In this document: positions 27,563-36,400 of the stretch, in pieces
Layout: each line of letters starts with the position of its first letter
How positions within the stretch are numbered: the first letter of the stretch is position 1
Source of the DNA: Thermodesulforhabdus norvegica
GTDB lineage: Bacteria; Desulfobacterota; Syntrophobacteria; Syntrophobacterales; Thermodesulforhabdaceae
Assembly: GCF_900114975.1 (NCBI RefSeq)
Contig: NZ_FOUU01000001.1
Coordinates: 248,001 to 312,000 of the forward strand
Direction of reading: 5' to 3'
Length of the DNA stretch: 64,000 nucleotides
The notes under the pieces: model-generated
What the model saw: the letters and a program-made list of their open reading frames with translations, nothing else
Databases searched by the model: none
What the model was told of the DNA's origin: nothing
Program-made: the position numbers and the translations under genes

Positions 27563-27598
27563 AATCCTTAGGGCGCAGGCTCTAAGGATTTTTTTTAT
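27563..27598 (+). terminator. Riboswitch-linked intrinsic terminator
   Basis: AATCCTTAG (27563-27571) pairs with CTAAGGATT (27582-27590), followed by seven or more T. It lies 62 nt after the riboswitch and 28 nt before the btuB start codon, consistent with transcriptional control. Confidence 0.85.
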
Positions 27599-27625
27599 AA
27601 ATTAAAAACCCAAGGAGGAATCATT

Positions 27626-29653
27626 ATGCGAGTCCTGCCGGTCTTCGTGGCCTTTCTGTCCCTGGGATTCAACCTTTTTTGTTGCCATGCCTCTCGTGCT
27701 TTTGAGATGGAACCTCTGGTCATCACCGCAACCAGGGTTCCAACACCGAGTCACGAAGTCCCTGTAAGGGTCGACGTCATCACCCGGGAAGAAATAGAAC
27801 GATCACACGCATCAGACCTTTCAGAGCTGCTCATTCAGAAGCTCCCTACCCATTTTCATCGATACCCCGGATCACTTACCTCTGTTGATATTCGCGGATT
27901 CCGTACAGACACGCACGGAACGGACATCAAAGGTCGTGTCCTCGTGCTCATTGACGGTCACAGGGCCGGGACGGGAAACATATCGGCCGTTCCTCTGGAA
28001 AATGTTGAAAAAATCGAGATTCTTCGAGGGCCCGCATCGGTCATGTACGGTTCTGCGGCCCTCGGCGGCGTGATCAACATCATTACGAGAGAAGGCAGGG
28101 GAAAACCCACCGTTGAAGCGGGCTTTGAATACGGAAGCTGGAATCGAAAAAAAGGCAGTCTCTCCGCATCAGGAGGACTTTCCGGAGATCAAATTGGTAT
28201 ATCCTTCGGCGCAAGGCAAATTCATCAGGACGATGACTATAACGATGGAGACGGCGATAGGGTTGAAAACACGCACTATTCTGACGAAGCCTATTCCCTG
28301 AGCCTTACGGCAAGGCCAGCAGAAGGTCACCGTATTATGTTCGTCGGCCAATACTTCAGGGCCTGGGATGTGGGGACGCCCGGCGCTACCTACAGTCCTG
28401 ACTACGACGATTATAAAAGCATACTGCGGCGCTACGGTGCTCTGAGTTATGACGGCGGCGCGGACGAACTAGGTCTTTCGTGGCACATCAGTGGCTACAG
28501 CGTTTACGACAGAAGCTCCTGGAACGATCCTGCTCAGGCCTGGGGATATCTCAACCACATTGTAGAAACCGAAACACAGGGTCTTCGAGGCCATGTTGCC
28601 GTACCTGCTTTCGGTTTGGGAAGGATAATCGTCGGAGGCGATTTCGATCACATCGAAGTGGATTCCTGGAACGTCCCCCCGGGTGTCGCACCATGGTCTC
28701 CCGACACAAGCTACGACAATTATGCTCTTTATGGGGAACAAAAAATTTCCCTTTTTGACCGTCTCAATATCTATGCCGGCCTGAGATACGACCTTTTCGA
28801 CGAAAGCCTGGAAGAAACTCCGGGGCTTGAGGTTACGGCCGAAGATAAAAGCTTCGACGACGTAAGCTGGAGGGTCGGCGCAAGCTTCGACCTCACAGAC
28901 TGGCTGACGGCCAGGGGTCACATCGGAACGGGCTTTCGGGCACCTACGGCCGATGAGCTGGCCGGTAGGTTTGCTCAGGGGAGCTGGACAAAGATCGCTG
29001 GAAATCCCGATCTGGAGCCCGAAAAGAGCACGACCTATGAGCTGGGGGTCGATGCGGTTTACGGCAAGGCGTCGCTGGGTTTTTCCGTCTTTTACACGGA
29101 CTACACGGATCGCATTGTCGGCGGATTTACAACGTGCATTGACGGCGATTGCACCTGGACCACCTACAGAAACGTTGACGGGGCGACCTTTACCGGCATG
29201 GACGGATATGCCTCCTGCGACTTCGCATTCTCTCTTGGTTCTTTTAATGCCACCGTCACCCCTTATGTAAACTGGATCTACTATTTCTCCCGTGAGCTTG
29301 AAGACGAAAGCTCGGCACAGGACCTCGGTACCGATACCGTTACCTATGTATCAAAGGCCAATCTGATCGCCGGGCTTCGGTTTCACTTTGACCGCTATGC
29401 AGACCTGAACATATGGGCGAACTACCATGGTCCTCAAAAAGTTCAGAACTGGGACTACACATCACCCTTATACGGAACCGTTTACGACAAAGGCGGTTTC
29501 ACCATTTATTCACTCCGGCTGGATTTTCACATCTTCGATCATCTTCATCCCTATCTGACGATCGATAACCTGACCGACAAGGATTACGCCTACGCAGATG
29601 GATACCCTATGCCGGGGCTGACCGTTATCGGAGGCTTTAAACTCAGGTTCTAG
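27626..29653 (+). CDS. btuB: TonB-dependent outer-membrane receptor, BtuB-like
   Basis: 675 residues. A signal peptide (about 1-25) is followed by a TonB box-like EPLVITATR (about 29-37). The plug domain contains ILRGPASVMYGSAALGGVINIITREG, and the 22-strand barrel ends with a C-terminal aromatic residue (GGFKLRF). Control by an adenosylcobalamin riboswitch and the downstream CbiZ/CobN genes point to a corrinoid or related tetrapyrrole as ligand. AAGGAGG precedes the ATG. A calcium-binding Asp-rich segment (DDDYNDGDGDR) in the barrel resembles the Ca-binding loops of BtuB. Confidence 0.9.
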   Translation: MRVLPVFVAFLSLGFNLFCCHASRAFEMEPLVITATRVPTPSHEVPVRVDVITREEIERSHASDLSELLIQKLPTHFHRYPGSLTSVDIRGFRTDTHGTDIKGRVLVLIDGHRAGTGNISAVPLENVEKIEILRGPASVMYGSAALGGVINIITREGRGKPTVEAGFEYGSWNRKKGSLSASGGLSGDQIGISFGARQIHQDDDYNDGDGDRVENTHYSDEAYSLSLTARPAEGHRIMFVGQYFRAWDVGTPGATYSPDYDDYKSILRRYGALSYDGGADELGLSWHISGYSVYDRSSWNDPAQAWGYLNHIVETETQGLRGHVAVPAFGLGRIIVGGDFDHIEVDSWNVPPGVAPWSPDTSYDNYALYGEQKISLFDRLNIYAGLRYDLFDESLEETPGLEVTAEDKSFDDVSWRVGASFDLTDWLTARGHIGTGFRAPTADELAGRFAQGSWTKIAGNPDLEPEKSTTYELGVDAVYGKASLGFSVFYTDYTDRIVGGFTTCIDGDCTWTTYRNVDGATFTGMDGYASCDFAFSLGSFNATVTPYVNWIYYFSRELEDESSAQDLGTDTVTYVSKANLIAGLRFHFDRYADLNIWANYHGPQKVQNWDYTSPLYGTVYDKGGFTIYSLRLDFHIFDHLHPYLTIDNLTDKDYAYADGYPMPGLTVIGGFKLRF

Positions 29654-29663
29654 GGAGGCAGGC

Positions 29664-30437
29664 ATGTCCGTTAGGGCTCTCATTGTTGGCCTCTTTCTGG
29701 CCCTTGCCGTTTTCGCCGCCAAAACAGGGGCGGGACTGGCTTACGGGCTTAAAACCCGCAAAAGCAGAAGGGCTGTGGCAGGTCTTCTCATCGGCTATTC
29801 ACTGGGATACCTTGCGCTGATTTCGGCCATGACATCGATACTTACAGGACCCTGCCTGTCAGACCAGGTCAGAGCCGTGCTGAACAATCTGGCCCATCAC
29901 GGCATAACGGCTCATGTCTGTCTTGCCCTGGGTCTGTTCGTCTGGGGATTGATTCTTCTGGGAAGACCTTCTCGTGAAGTCGCTTCTGCCGGAAAGGCCT
30001 GGCTTGCCCTTGTGATCCCCTGTCCTGTATGCCTCCTTGCCATCTCGTGCTCTCTTGCGGTCCTTCTCGTCTATCTTCAGACATCCGGCTGGAAGGTTAT
30101 ACTTCTTGCATGGGCCCTTTTCATCGGCACCGGGTTGATAACGGCCGGGCTTTTTTCCGCCCTGAAAGCACATCCTGATCTGATTCTGGGATTTTCAATG
30201 ATGGGCGTTGCGGCCTACACGCTGGGATCTCTTTTTCTGGGCCCTTCCCTTGAAGATGCCCGGAGAGTCTTTCGCATAGTAAGCACCGGTCGGGAACTCT
30301 CAGCCTTTACCCTGGGCAAAACCCTGCCCGTCCTGATCGCGGCAGGTCTGGCATTTTTCGGCGGGTTTATTCGGGCTTTCTCTGCTGTCCGTCAGGGCCT
30401 GCCGGTTCAAAAAAGCCGAAAAGGAGTAGGGCTATGA
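29664..30437 (+). CDS. DUF2162 polytopic membrane protein (putative transporter)
   Basis: 257 residues with about seven hydrophobic helices. It matches the DUF2162 family of predicted membrane proteins. Conserved-looking features are a TM with IPCPVCLLAISCSLA (two Cys flanking Pro) and HHGITAHVCLALG. It begins 10 bp after btuB and overlaps the next gene by ATGA. DUF2162 genes recur with ExbB-like, DUF2149 and CobN-like genes. The Cys/His residues within helices could handle cobalt or another metal; this is inference. Confidence 0.75.
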   Translation: MSVRALIVGLFLALAVFAAKTGAGLAYGLKTRKSRRAVAGLLIGYSLGYLALISAMTSILTGPCLSDQVRAVLNNLAHHGITAHVCLALGLFVWGLILLGRPSREVASAGKAWLALVIPCPVCLLAISCSLAVLLVYLQTSGWKVILLAWALFIGTGLITAGLFSALKAHPDLILGFSMMGVAAYTLGSLFLGPSLEDARRVFRIVSTGRELSAFTLGKTLPVLIAAGLAFFGGFIRAFSAVRQGLPVQKSRKGVGL

Positions 30438-31105
30438 ATTTTTTAGGGGCCTTTCTCACATCTTTTATTTACCTTGTTTCAAGCACACTGCTCTATCCTG
30501 TTTTGCTTCTTCTGAGCATCCTCACGCTGTGGAGCTGTGCCCAGTGCGGGGCATTTCTCGGGGAATGGATCGCCAGAAGGCGGTTTCAGAAAACCATTGA
30601 GATCGATGACGGAAACCGCCGTATTACTCTTTTCTTGAGGTCATCAAGAGTAGCCGCATTTTACGAAAGCCTGAGGCAGATTCAGGTCCGGCGGGACTCC
30701 GCCGGGGATCCTCACACTGCTTATCTGCTTGTCAGTGCCGAAGAAGAAGCCCGCAGTTCCCTGGACTGGCTGCGTTTGGTCGTCCGTACAGGCCCTATGC
30801 TCGGACTCATGGGCACTCTCATTCCCATGGGAACAGGCCTCGCTGCACTCTCCCGGGGCGACATCGGGCGACTTTCTTCCGATCTCGTCATTGCCTTCAC
30901 CACAACGGTAGTGGGGCTCGCTCAGGGCGGTCTGGCCTACTGGATACATACGATCAGGCGCCGATGGATAGAGGCAGACTGCCTGCAGATGGAGTACCTG
31001 GCCGAACTTATCACGGGAAAACACGACGAAGAAAGGGACACCGTCGATGAAGCCGAGCTATTTGAAAAGCACGAAGTTACTGCGCCGGTCCGATCCCGAT
31101 CCTGA
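30434..31105 (+). CDS. MotA/TolQ/ExbB proton channel family protein (second set)
   Basis: 223 residues. An N-terminal helix (SFIYLVSSTLLYPVLLLLSILTLW) precedes the family signature VRTGPMLGLMGTLIPMGTGLAALS and the last helix SSDLVIAFTTTVVGLAQGGLAYWI. This is a separate ExbB-like gene from the divergent tonB operon. It is coupled to DUF2162 (ATGA overlap) and to DUF2149 (59-bp overlap), indicating a dedicated motor for this operon's envelope proteins. Confidence 0.85.
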   Translation: MNFLGAFLTSFIYLVSSTLLYPVLLLLSILTLWSCAQCGAFLGEWIARRRFQKTIEIDDGNRRITLFLRSSRVAAFYESLRQIQVRRDSAGDPHTAYLLVSAEEEARSSLDWLRLVVRTGPMLGLMGTLIPMGTGLAALSRGDIGRLSSDLVIAFTTTVVGLAQGGLAYWIHTIRRRWIEADCLQMEYLAELITGKHDEERDTVDEAELFEKHEVTAPVRSRS

Positions 31106-31394
31106 AGACCCCCTGGTCGGCGTCGCCAATCTTTTTGACCTCGGGCTGGTCTTTATCGTCGGGTTGCTCCTCACCCTTTTCACGGCTTACGGTTTGACGG
31201 ATCTCTTCAGTGAAAAGTCGGAGTTTACCATTCTGAAAAAGGATGCACGGGGACAGCTCGAGATCATCACCAAGAAGGGACGGGACATACGGGCAATGAG
31301 GGTTACCGGCAAAAAGGCGGAAGGGCTGGGCGAACGACTGGGAACGGCTTATCGGCTTCAGGACGGCACTATGGTTTATGTACCGGAGGAATAA
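31047..31394 (+). CDS. DUF2149 protein, ExbD-like partner
   Basis: 115 residues. It has one membrane helix with an Asp at its start (VANLFDLGLVFIVGLLLTLFTAYG) and a short extracytoplasmic domain. Its size and topology match ExbD/TolR, and DUF2149 is the usual neighbour of this ExbB subtype. The Asp in the helix could be the proton-carrying residue. The gene begins inside the preceding channel gene, which supports complex formation. Confidence 0.8.
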   Translation: MKPSYLKSTKLLRRSDPDPEDPLVGVANLFDLGLVFIVGLLLTLFTAYGLTDLFSEKSEFTILKKDARGQLEIITKKGRDIRAMRVTGKKAEGLGERLGTAYRLQDGTMVYVPEE

Positions 31395-31397
31395 ACC

Positions 31398-33476
31398 ATG
31401 AAACCGGGAAAACTGGCCGTGACGTGCTTATTATTTCTGCTTTTTGTGCCGCTACCTCTTTCGGCACTGCAACACGATGACCAGCGGTTCCGGAAGGATC
31501 TGATTTCCCCAGAAGAGCTCGGGGCAGGCGTCGTCTCGCTGGACTCATCGGTAACGGAAATCATTCTGGCCCTGGGGGCAGGTCAACTTCTCAGGGGCGT
31601 TACCATCCACGACCTGGATGTCGTGAGGCGTTTTATGGCCCGACCTCCAGAAGGCCTTGCAGTCGTTGGCAGTTTCTTCGCGCCGGACATCAAAAAAATT
31701 GCCGGGATTTTTGAAAAAGGCCGGGGGGTTATTTTCGTCCACGACTACCACCAATCAATAGGAAAGGAGCTTTCCCGCTACGGCAGGGTTCTTAAGCTGA
31801 GCATTAACGGACCCGAAGATCTCTACGAGGCCATTCGCACTCTTGGGTTCGTCCTCAAAAGGGAAGAAAAAGCCGAAGGGCTGGTAGCCGATATAAAAGG
31901 CCAGATCGAAATCATATCCAGGAAAGCGGCCCGCATACCTCCCGACAGGAGAAAGCGGGTTCTCCGTTTCATGGGCCGAAAAGATTCCGATTCCGTGTAC
32001 GTGCCCGGCGACGATTCTTTTCAAAATCTCTTCATAAGGCTTGCCGGGGGAATACCGCCTTCTTTTGGAAAAAAGGGCCCCATGGTGGCCGTAACGGTTG
32101 ACGAGTGGCGGAGGTTCAATCCTCAGGTTATCTACGGCTGCGGAGGAGACAGGGAAGTTGCCGAAAAATTTTTTGGTTTACCCGGATGGAAGGATGTGGA
32201 AGCCGTAAAAGAAGGGAAGATTTATTACTTTCCCTGCGATCTCACCTGCAGGTTCTCCATTCATTCGGGGCTTTTCGTTCAGTGGCTTGCATCGACAATC
32301 TATGAGGAAGAATTTTCGGATCTAAAGAACCTCGTAAAGGAGGAGAAAATACTGAGGCGCCGGTCTATAGCTCCTGCTCTCGAGCTCGATTATGTGGTAT
32401 CGGCCGAAATTGTGGACAGCCGCATTTATGACTTTCATCACAAAACACTGCTCATCAGATTCAAAGAACCCCTTGACATCATTTCCACCCTTGAAGGCCC
32501 CAGAAGAGGCATCCAGATCGTCGGGAATAACTTCTCGCCACCTCCCTGCTGGAACATCAACCACGATCTGGGATTTGATGCCGTGAAAAAACACATCTTC
32601 GAAGTGCTGGAACTGGATCCCGGGAAGGCCTCTTTGCTTTATACCGGCGCTGACATGGACAATCTTTCGGTCCAGAAAGCTTCGTCCGGCTCTCTCCTCG
32701 TTTATGCTCTTGCCACGGCGGGAGTTCGTGGAAATGCTCTGAGGACATCCAGGGACGAGGGAAGTTACGAAGAGCCGGGAACCATCAACGTCATCATAAT
32801 GACCAACAGGCGGCTTTCTCCCGGTGCGATGAGTCGGGCCGTCATAACGGCAACGGAAGCGAAAACGGCGGCCCTTCAGGATCTGGATGTCCGGAGTACC
32901 TGTAACCCTCTGAGATGGCAGGCTACAGGGACGGGAACGGACGAAATCATCGTGGTTTCGGGAAAAGGACCCGGAGCGAATCTTGCGGGCGGTCACACAA
33001 GGCTCGGTCAGCTAATTGCCGATGCCGTGTATCGTGCCGTGCTGGATGCGATAAGAAGGCAGAACGGGATCACTCCGGAGCGGACGATTGCCGAAAGGCT
33101 CGAGGAACGAGGGATAGAACTCTACAGGCTCTTAAGTCTGCCCTGCGGAATCTGCTCAGAGACCAGGACCAATGCAGTTGTTATGACACGACTCTACGAG
33201 CTTCTTCTGAGTAAACCTTACACGTCTTTTATGAATACCGCTTTTGCCGTAAGCGACCTCTATGAAAAGGGCTTAATAAAGGATCTCTCGTTTTTCAAAA
33301 AGATCTGCGAAGCAATGGCTCCTTCGATGATCTGCAGGGAATGCTCGCTTCCTGAAGATGCTTTTCCTGCGGCTTCTGAACCTCTAAGAATGGCCCTAGA
33401 AGCCCTGCTTAAATGTGCCCTGTCCTCTTCTTGCTGGCAGAATTACGCCTTCACCCTGAAGGAGGTCGCAAGATGA
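31398..33476 (+). CDS. Exported BtuF-like binding protein fused to CbiZ adenosylcobinamide amidohydrolase
   Basis: 692 residues. Signal peptide is about 1-23. Residues about 40-310 are a type III periplasmic binding (BtuF/FecB-like) domain (VVSLDSSVTEIILALGAG, NPQVIYGCGGDREVA). Residues about 330-560 are a CbiZ domain (STLEGPRRGIQIVGNNFSPPPCW, VIIMTNRRLSPGAMSRAVITATEAKTAAL, GTGTDEIIVVSG). A Cys-containing C-terminal extension follows (PCGICSETRTNAV, ICRECSLPED). CbiZ cleaves the amide that holds the nucleotide loop in cobinamides and pseudo-B12. An exported fusion implies corrinoid cleavage outside the cytoplasm, which is unusual. The gene couples to the CobN-like gene by an ATGA overlap. Confidence 0.85.
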   Translation: MKPGKLAVTCLLFLLFVPLPLSALQHDDQRFRKDLISPEELGAGVVSLDSSVTEIILALGAGQLLRGVTIHDLDVVRRFMARPPEGLAVVGSFFAPDIKKIAGIFEKGRGVIFVHDYHQSIGKELSRYGRVLKLSINGPEDLYEAIRTLGFVLKREEKAEGLVADIKGQIEIISRKAARIPPDRRKRVLRFMGRKDSDSVYVPGDDSFQNLFIRLAGGIPPSFGKKGPMVAVTVDEWRRFNPQVIYGCGGDREVAEKFFGLPGWKDVEAVKEGKIYYFPCDLTCRFSIHSGLFVQWLASTIYEEEFSDLKNLVKEEKILRRRSIAPALELDYVVSAEIVDSRIYDFHHKTLLIRFKEPLDIISTLEGPRRGIQIVGNNFSPPPCWNINHDLGFDAVKKHIFEVLELDPGKASLLYTGADMDNLSVQKASSGSLLVYALATAGVRGNALRTSRDEGSYEEPGTINVIIMTNRRLSPGAMSRAVITATEAKTAALQDLDVRSTCNPLRWQATGTGTDEIIVVSGKGPGANLAGGHTRLGQLIADAVYRAVLDAIRRQNGITPERTIAERLEERGIELYRLLSLPCGICSETRTNAVVMTRLYELLLSKPYTSFMNTAFAVSDLYEKGLIKDLSFFKKICEAMAPSMICRECSLPEDAFPAASEPLRMALEALLKCALSSSCWQNYAFTLKEVAR

Positions 33477-36400
33477 ACAGGTACTTTGCGTCGGCTAACC
33501 GTTCAATCATCCCCATTATCGCCGTGTTGTTTCTCTTCCCGGCTTCTCCTGCCGTCAAAGCCTCCGCCGGGGAAATAAGAATTTCTTTCCTGGTCTTCGA
33601 CACAGAAAGCACGACCATAAACGAAGCGGCAAAGGAAATATCACAGACAAAACCTGATGTGGTCGTCCGTTTTTTCACCACATCAGAATTGTGTCCGGAA
33701 TCCGGAAACCCGGATCCGGAAACGGTCAAGTGGATCCGATCTTCTCACGTAATCTTCGTCCAGGTTATGGACGATCGGCTGGCACGATTTGTCCTGGAAC
33801 AGGTCGGAAGGGGGGAAGAATCCGGGCAGGAAGCTCCGATCATTTACGCAGTGGGCGCCTCAAGCCGTGAAGAAGAACTGGCCCAAAAAGGTTTTCGCTT
33901 TGATAAAGAAATAAGACGTTATTACAGAAACTTATCTCCGGAAAACATCAAGAACATGATACTTTACACACTTTGCAAGCACTTTGATTCCTCCGTAACT
34001 TTCAAACCGCCCCGGGAGTTTCCCGATTTCGGCATTTATCATCCCGAGGCCGATAGGATTTTTGAGAGCTTCGATGAGTACGCCGAATGGTACGGAAAGC
34101 GTTCGAGCTTCAGGGGCGATTTCCCCTGGGTCGGGCTTATGTTTTTCGGATCGGAGGTTTCGCGCAAGCAAACGGAAGTTATCGATAGAGTTGTTCGCAA
34201 GCTCGAGTCAGCGGGTTTTAACGTCGTACCGGCTTTTGGCTATCCCGACGACGAGGTTATAAGGCGCTTTTATCTGATCAGAGAAAAGGAAAAGGTCAGG
34301 TCTCGGGTATCTCTTATCGTCTCATTTAGTCTGAAGTTTTCGTCATCACTCAGTGAGGAAGTAAAAAAGGCCGTAGAGTCTCTTAACATTCCCATCATAA
34401 ATGCGGTCAAGCTCTTCATGAACACGGTTGATCAGTGGCGAGCATCTCCTGTTGGGATCGACATCATGGAGGTAGCCTGGGCTCTGGCCAATCCCGAGGT
34501 ATCCGGGTTAATAGAGCCGTCCGTTCTCGGGGGGAAGAAGGGAACCCAGGATCCCGAAACGGGAAAAACCCTGTATTCACAGGTCGCTCTTGAGTCCCAC
34601 ATCGACTTTCTCGTTTCGAGAATAAAAAAATGGCTGGATCTGCAAAGAAAGCCCAACCCGGAAAAACGGGTTGCCATACTCTACTACAACCACAGCCAGG
34701 GAAAGCAAAACATCGGGGCAAGCTATCTGAATGTTTTCCGGAGTCTTGAGCTCATACTCGGGCGTATGAAAAAAGAAGGTTACTCCGTTGAAGGGGCGGC
34801 CGGTTTTCCCGACGAGAATGCTTTGAAGGAGATGATACTTGCCTACGGCAGAAACATCGGAAGCTGGGCACCCGGCGAACTGGAAAAGCTCGTCCAGTCA
34901 GGCCGCAGCGTGACCGTGCCCATGGAAACCTATTTACGCTGGTTTGAAAGGCTTCCCGAGGATTTCCGCAGAAAGGTCACGGATCAGTGGGGACCACCCG
35001 AGGCATCGACCGTAATGGTCTATAACGGCAACATAGTAATACCGGCCGATACGCTGGGAAACATTGTGCTTATGCCGGAACCTGCCAGGGGCTGGAGCGA
35101 TGATCCCGTGAAACTATATCATTCCCCCACCCTTTATCCCCATCATCAATACATCGCGGCATATCTCTGGTTAAAGTACGGGTTTAAGGCCGATGCGATG
35201 GTTCACCTGGGAACTCACGCAACTCACGAGTGGCTCCCGGGAAAGCAGGCCGGACTGAGTATGTCGTGTCCACCGGAAGTGCTCATCACGGACATACCCA
35301 ACATTTATCCCTACATAGTCGATGACGTGGGGGAAGGAATACAGGCCAAAAGACGCGGACGGGGCGTTATAATCGATCACCTCGTGCCACCGGTTAAAAA
35401 AGGAGGGCTTTATGCCGAATACGCAGAGATATACGAGATGATTCAGGGCTATCATCAGGCCCGAACTATGGGAAGCCCTACAACGGAGGAGCAATTACGG
35501 AGGCTCATCGAAAGGATCGAAAAGCTGGGACTTCTGAAAGACCTGGGTATGGGTTTTCCATCTCCTGATAAGGCCGAAGAGGGGGAGATAGAACAGATTC
35601 TGGAAACCCTGGAGCATTACCTCGACGAAATCAGAGAGGGTCTGATCCCTTACGGGCTGCACACCTTTGGGAGTTCTCCCGTCGGTGAGGCCCTTGAAGA
35701 AATGGTTGATTCCATATTAGAGGTCCAGAGAAAGGCTGGAAATGATGTGAATCCGGAAGAGGTCTCCTCTGCCATTGTTGCCTCGGGGCCTGCCGAAATA
35801 GATGCCCTTATGGCTGCCCTGAACGGGAAGTTTGTCCCTTCTGGAGAGGGAAACGACCCGCTCAGAAATCTCAAGGCCATACCCACCGGGAAAAACTTTT
35901 ACGGCTTTAATCCTCAAAAGATCCCAACGAAGGAAGCCTACAAACTGGGGAAGGAGGCGGCAGAACAAATCATTCGTGATGCCCTCAATCAGAAGGGTTC
36001 GTATCCCGAGCAGGTTGCTATAGTTCTCTGGGCTGTGGAAACCATGAGAAACGGGGGCGTGAACGAATCAACGATATTGTACCTCATGGGAATAGAACCT
36101 GTGTGGGACAATCTGGGGCGGGTCACAGGGTTAAAGCCCATTCCCGGGAAGAAACTGGGAAGACCTCGTATTGACGTTCTGATCAACCCTTCGGGCCTTT
36201 ACAGAGATCTCTTCCCGGAAAAGCTCAAACTTCTCGACCGTGCCGTGAAACTGGCAGCTATTCAGGAAGACGTGGAGAACCTGATCAGGAAACACTCTGA
36301 GATTCTGGAACACAGGCTCCTTTCCGAGGGGTATTCCCCGGATCAGGCAAAAAAACTCAGCGCAATACGAATATTCTCTGAACCATCCGGAACTTATGGA

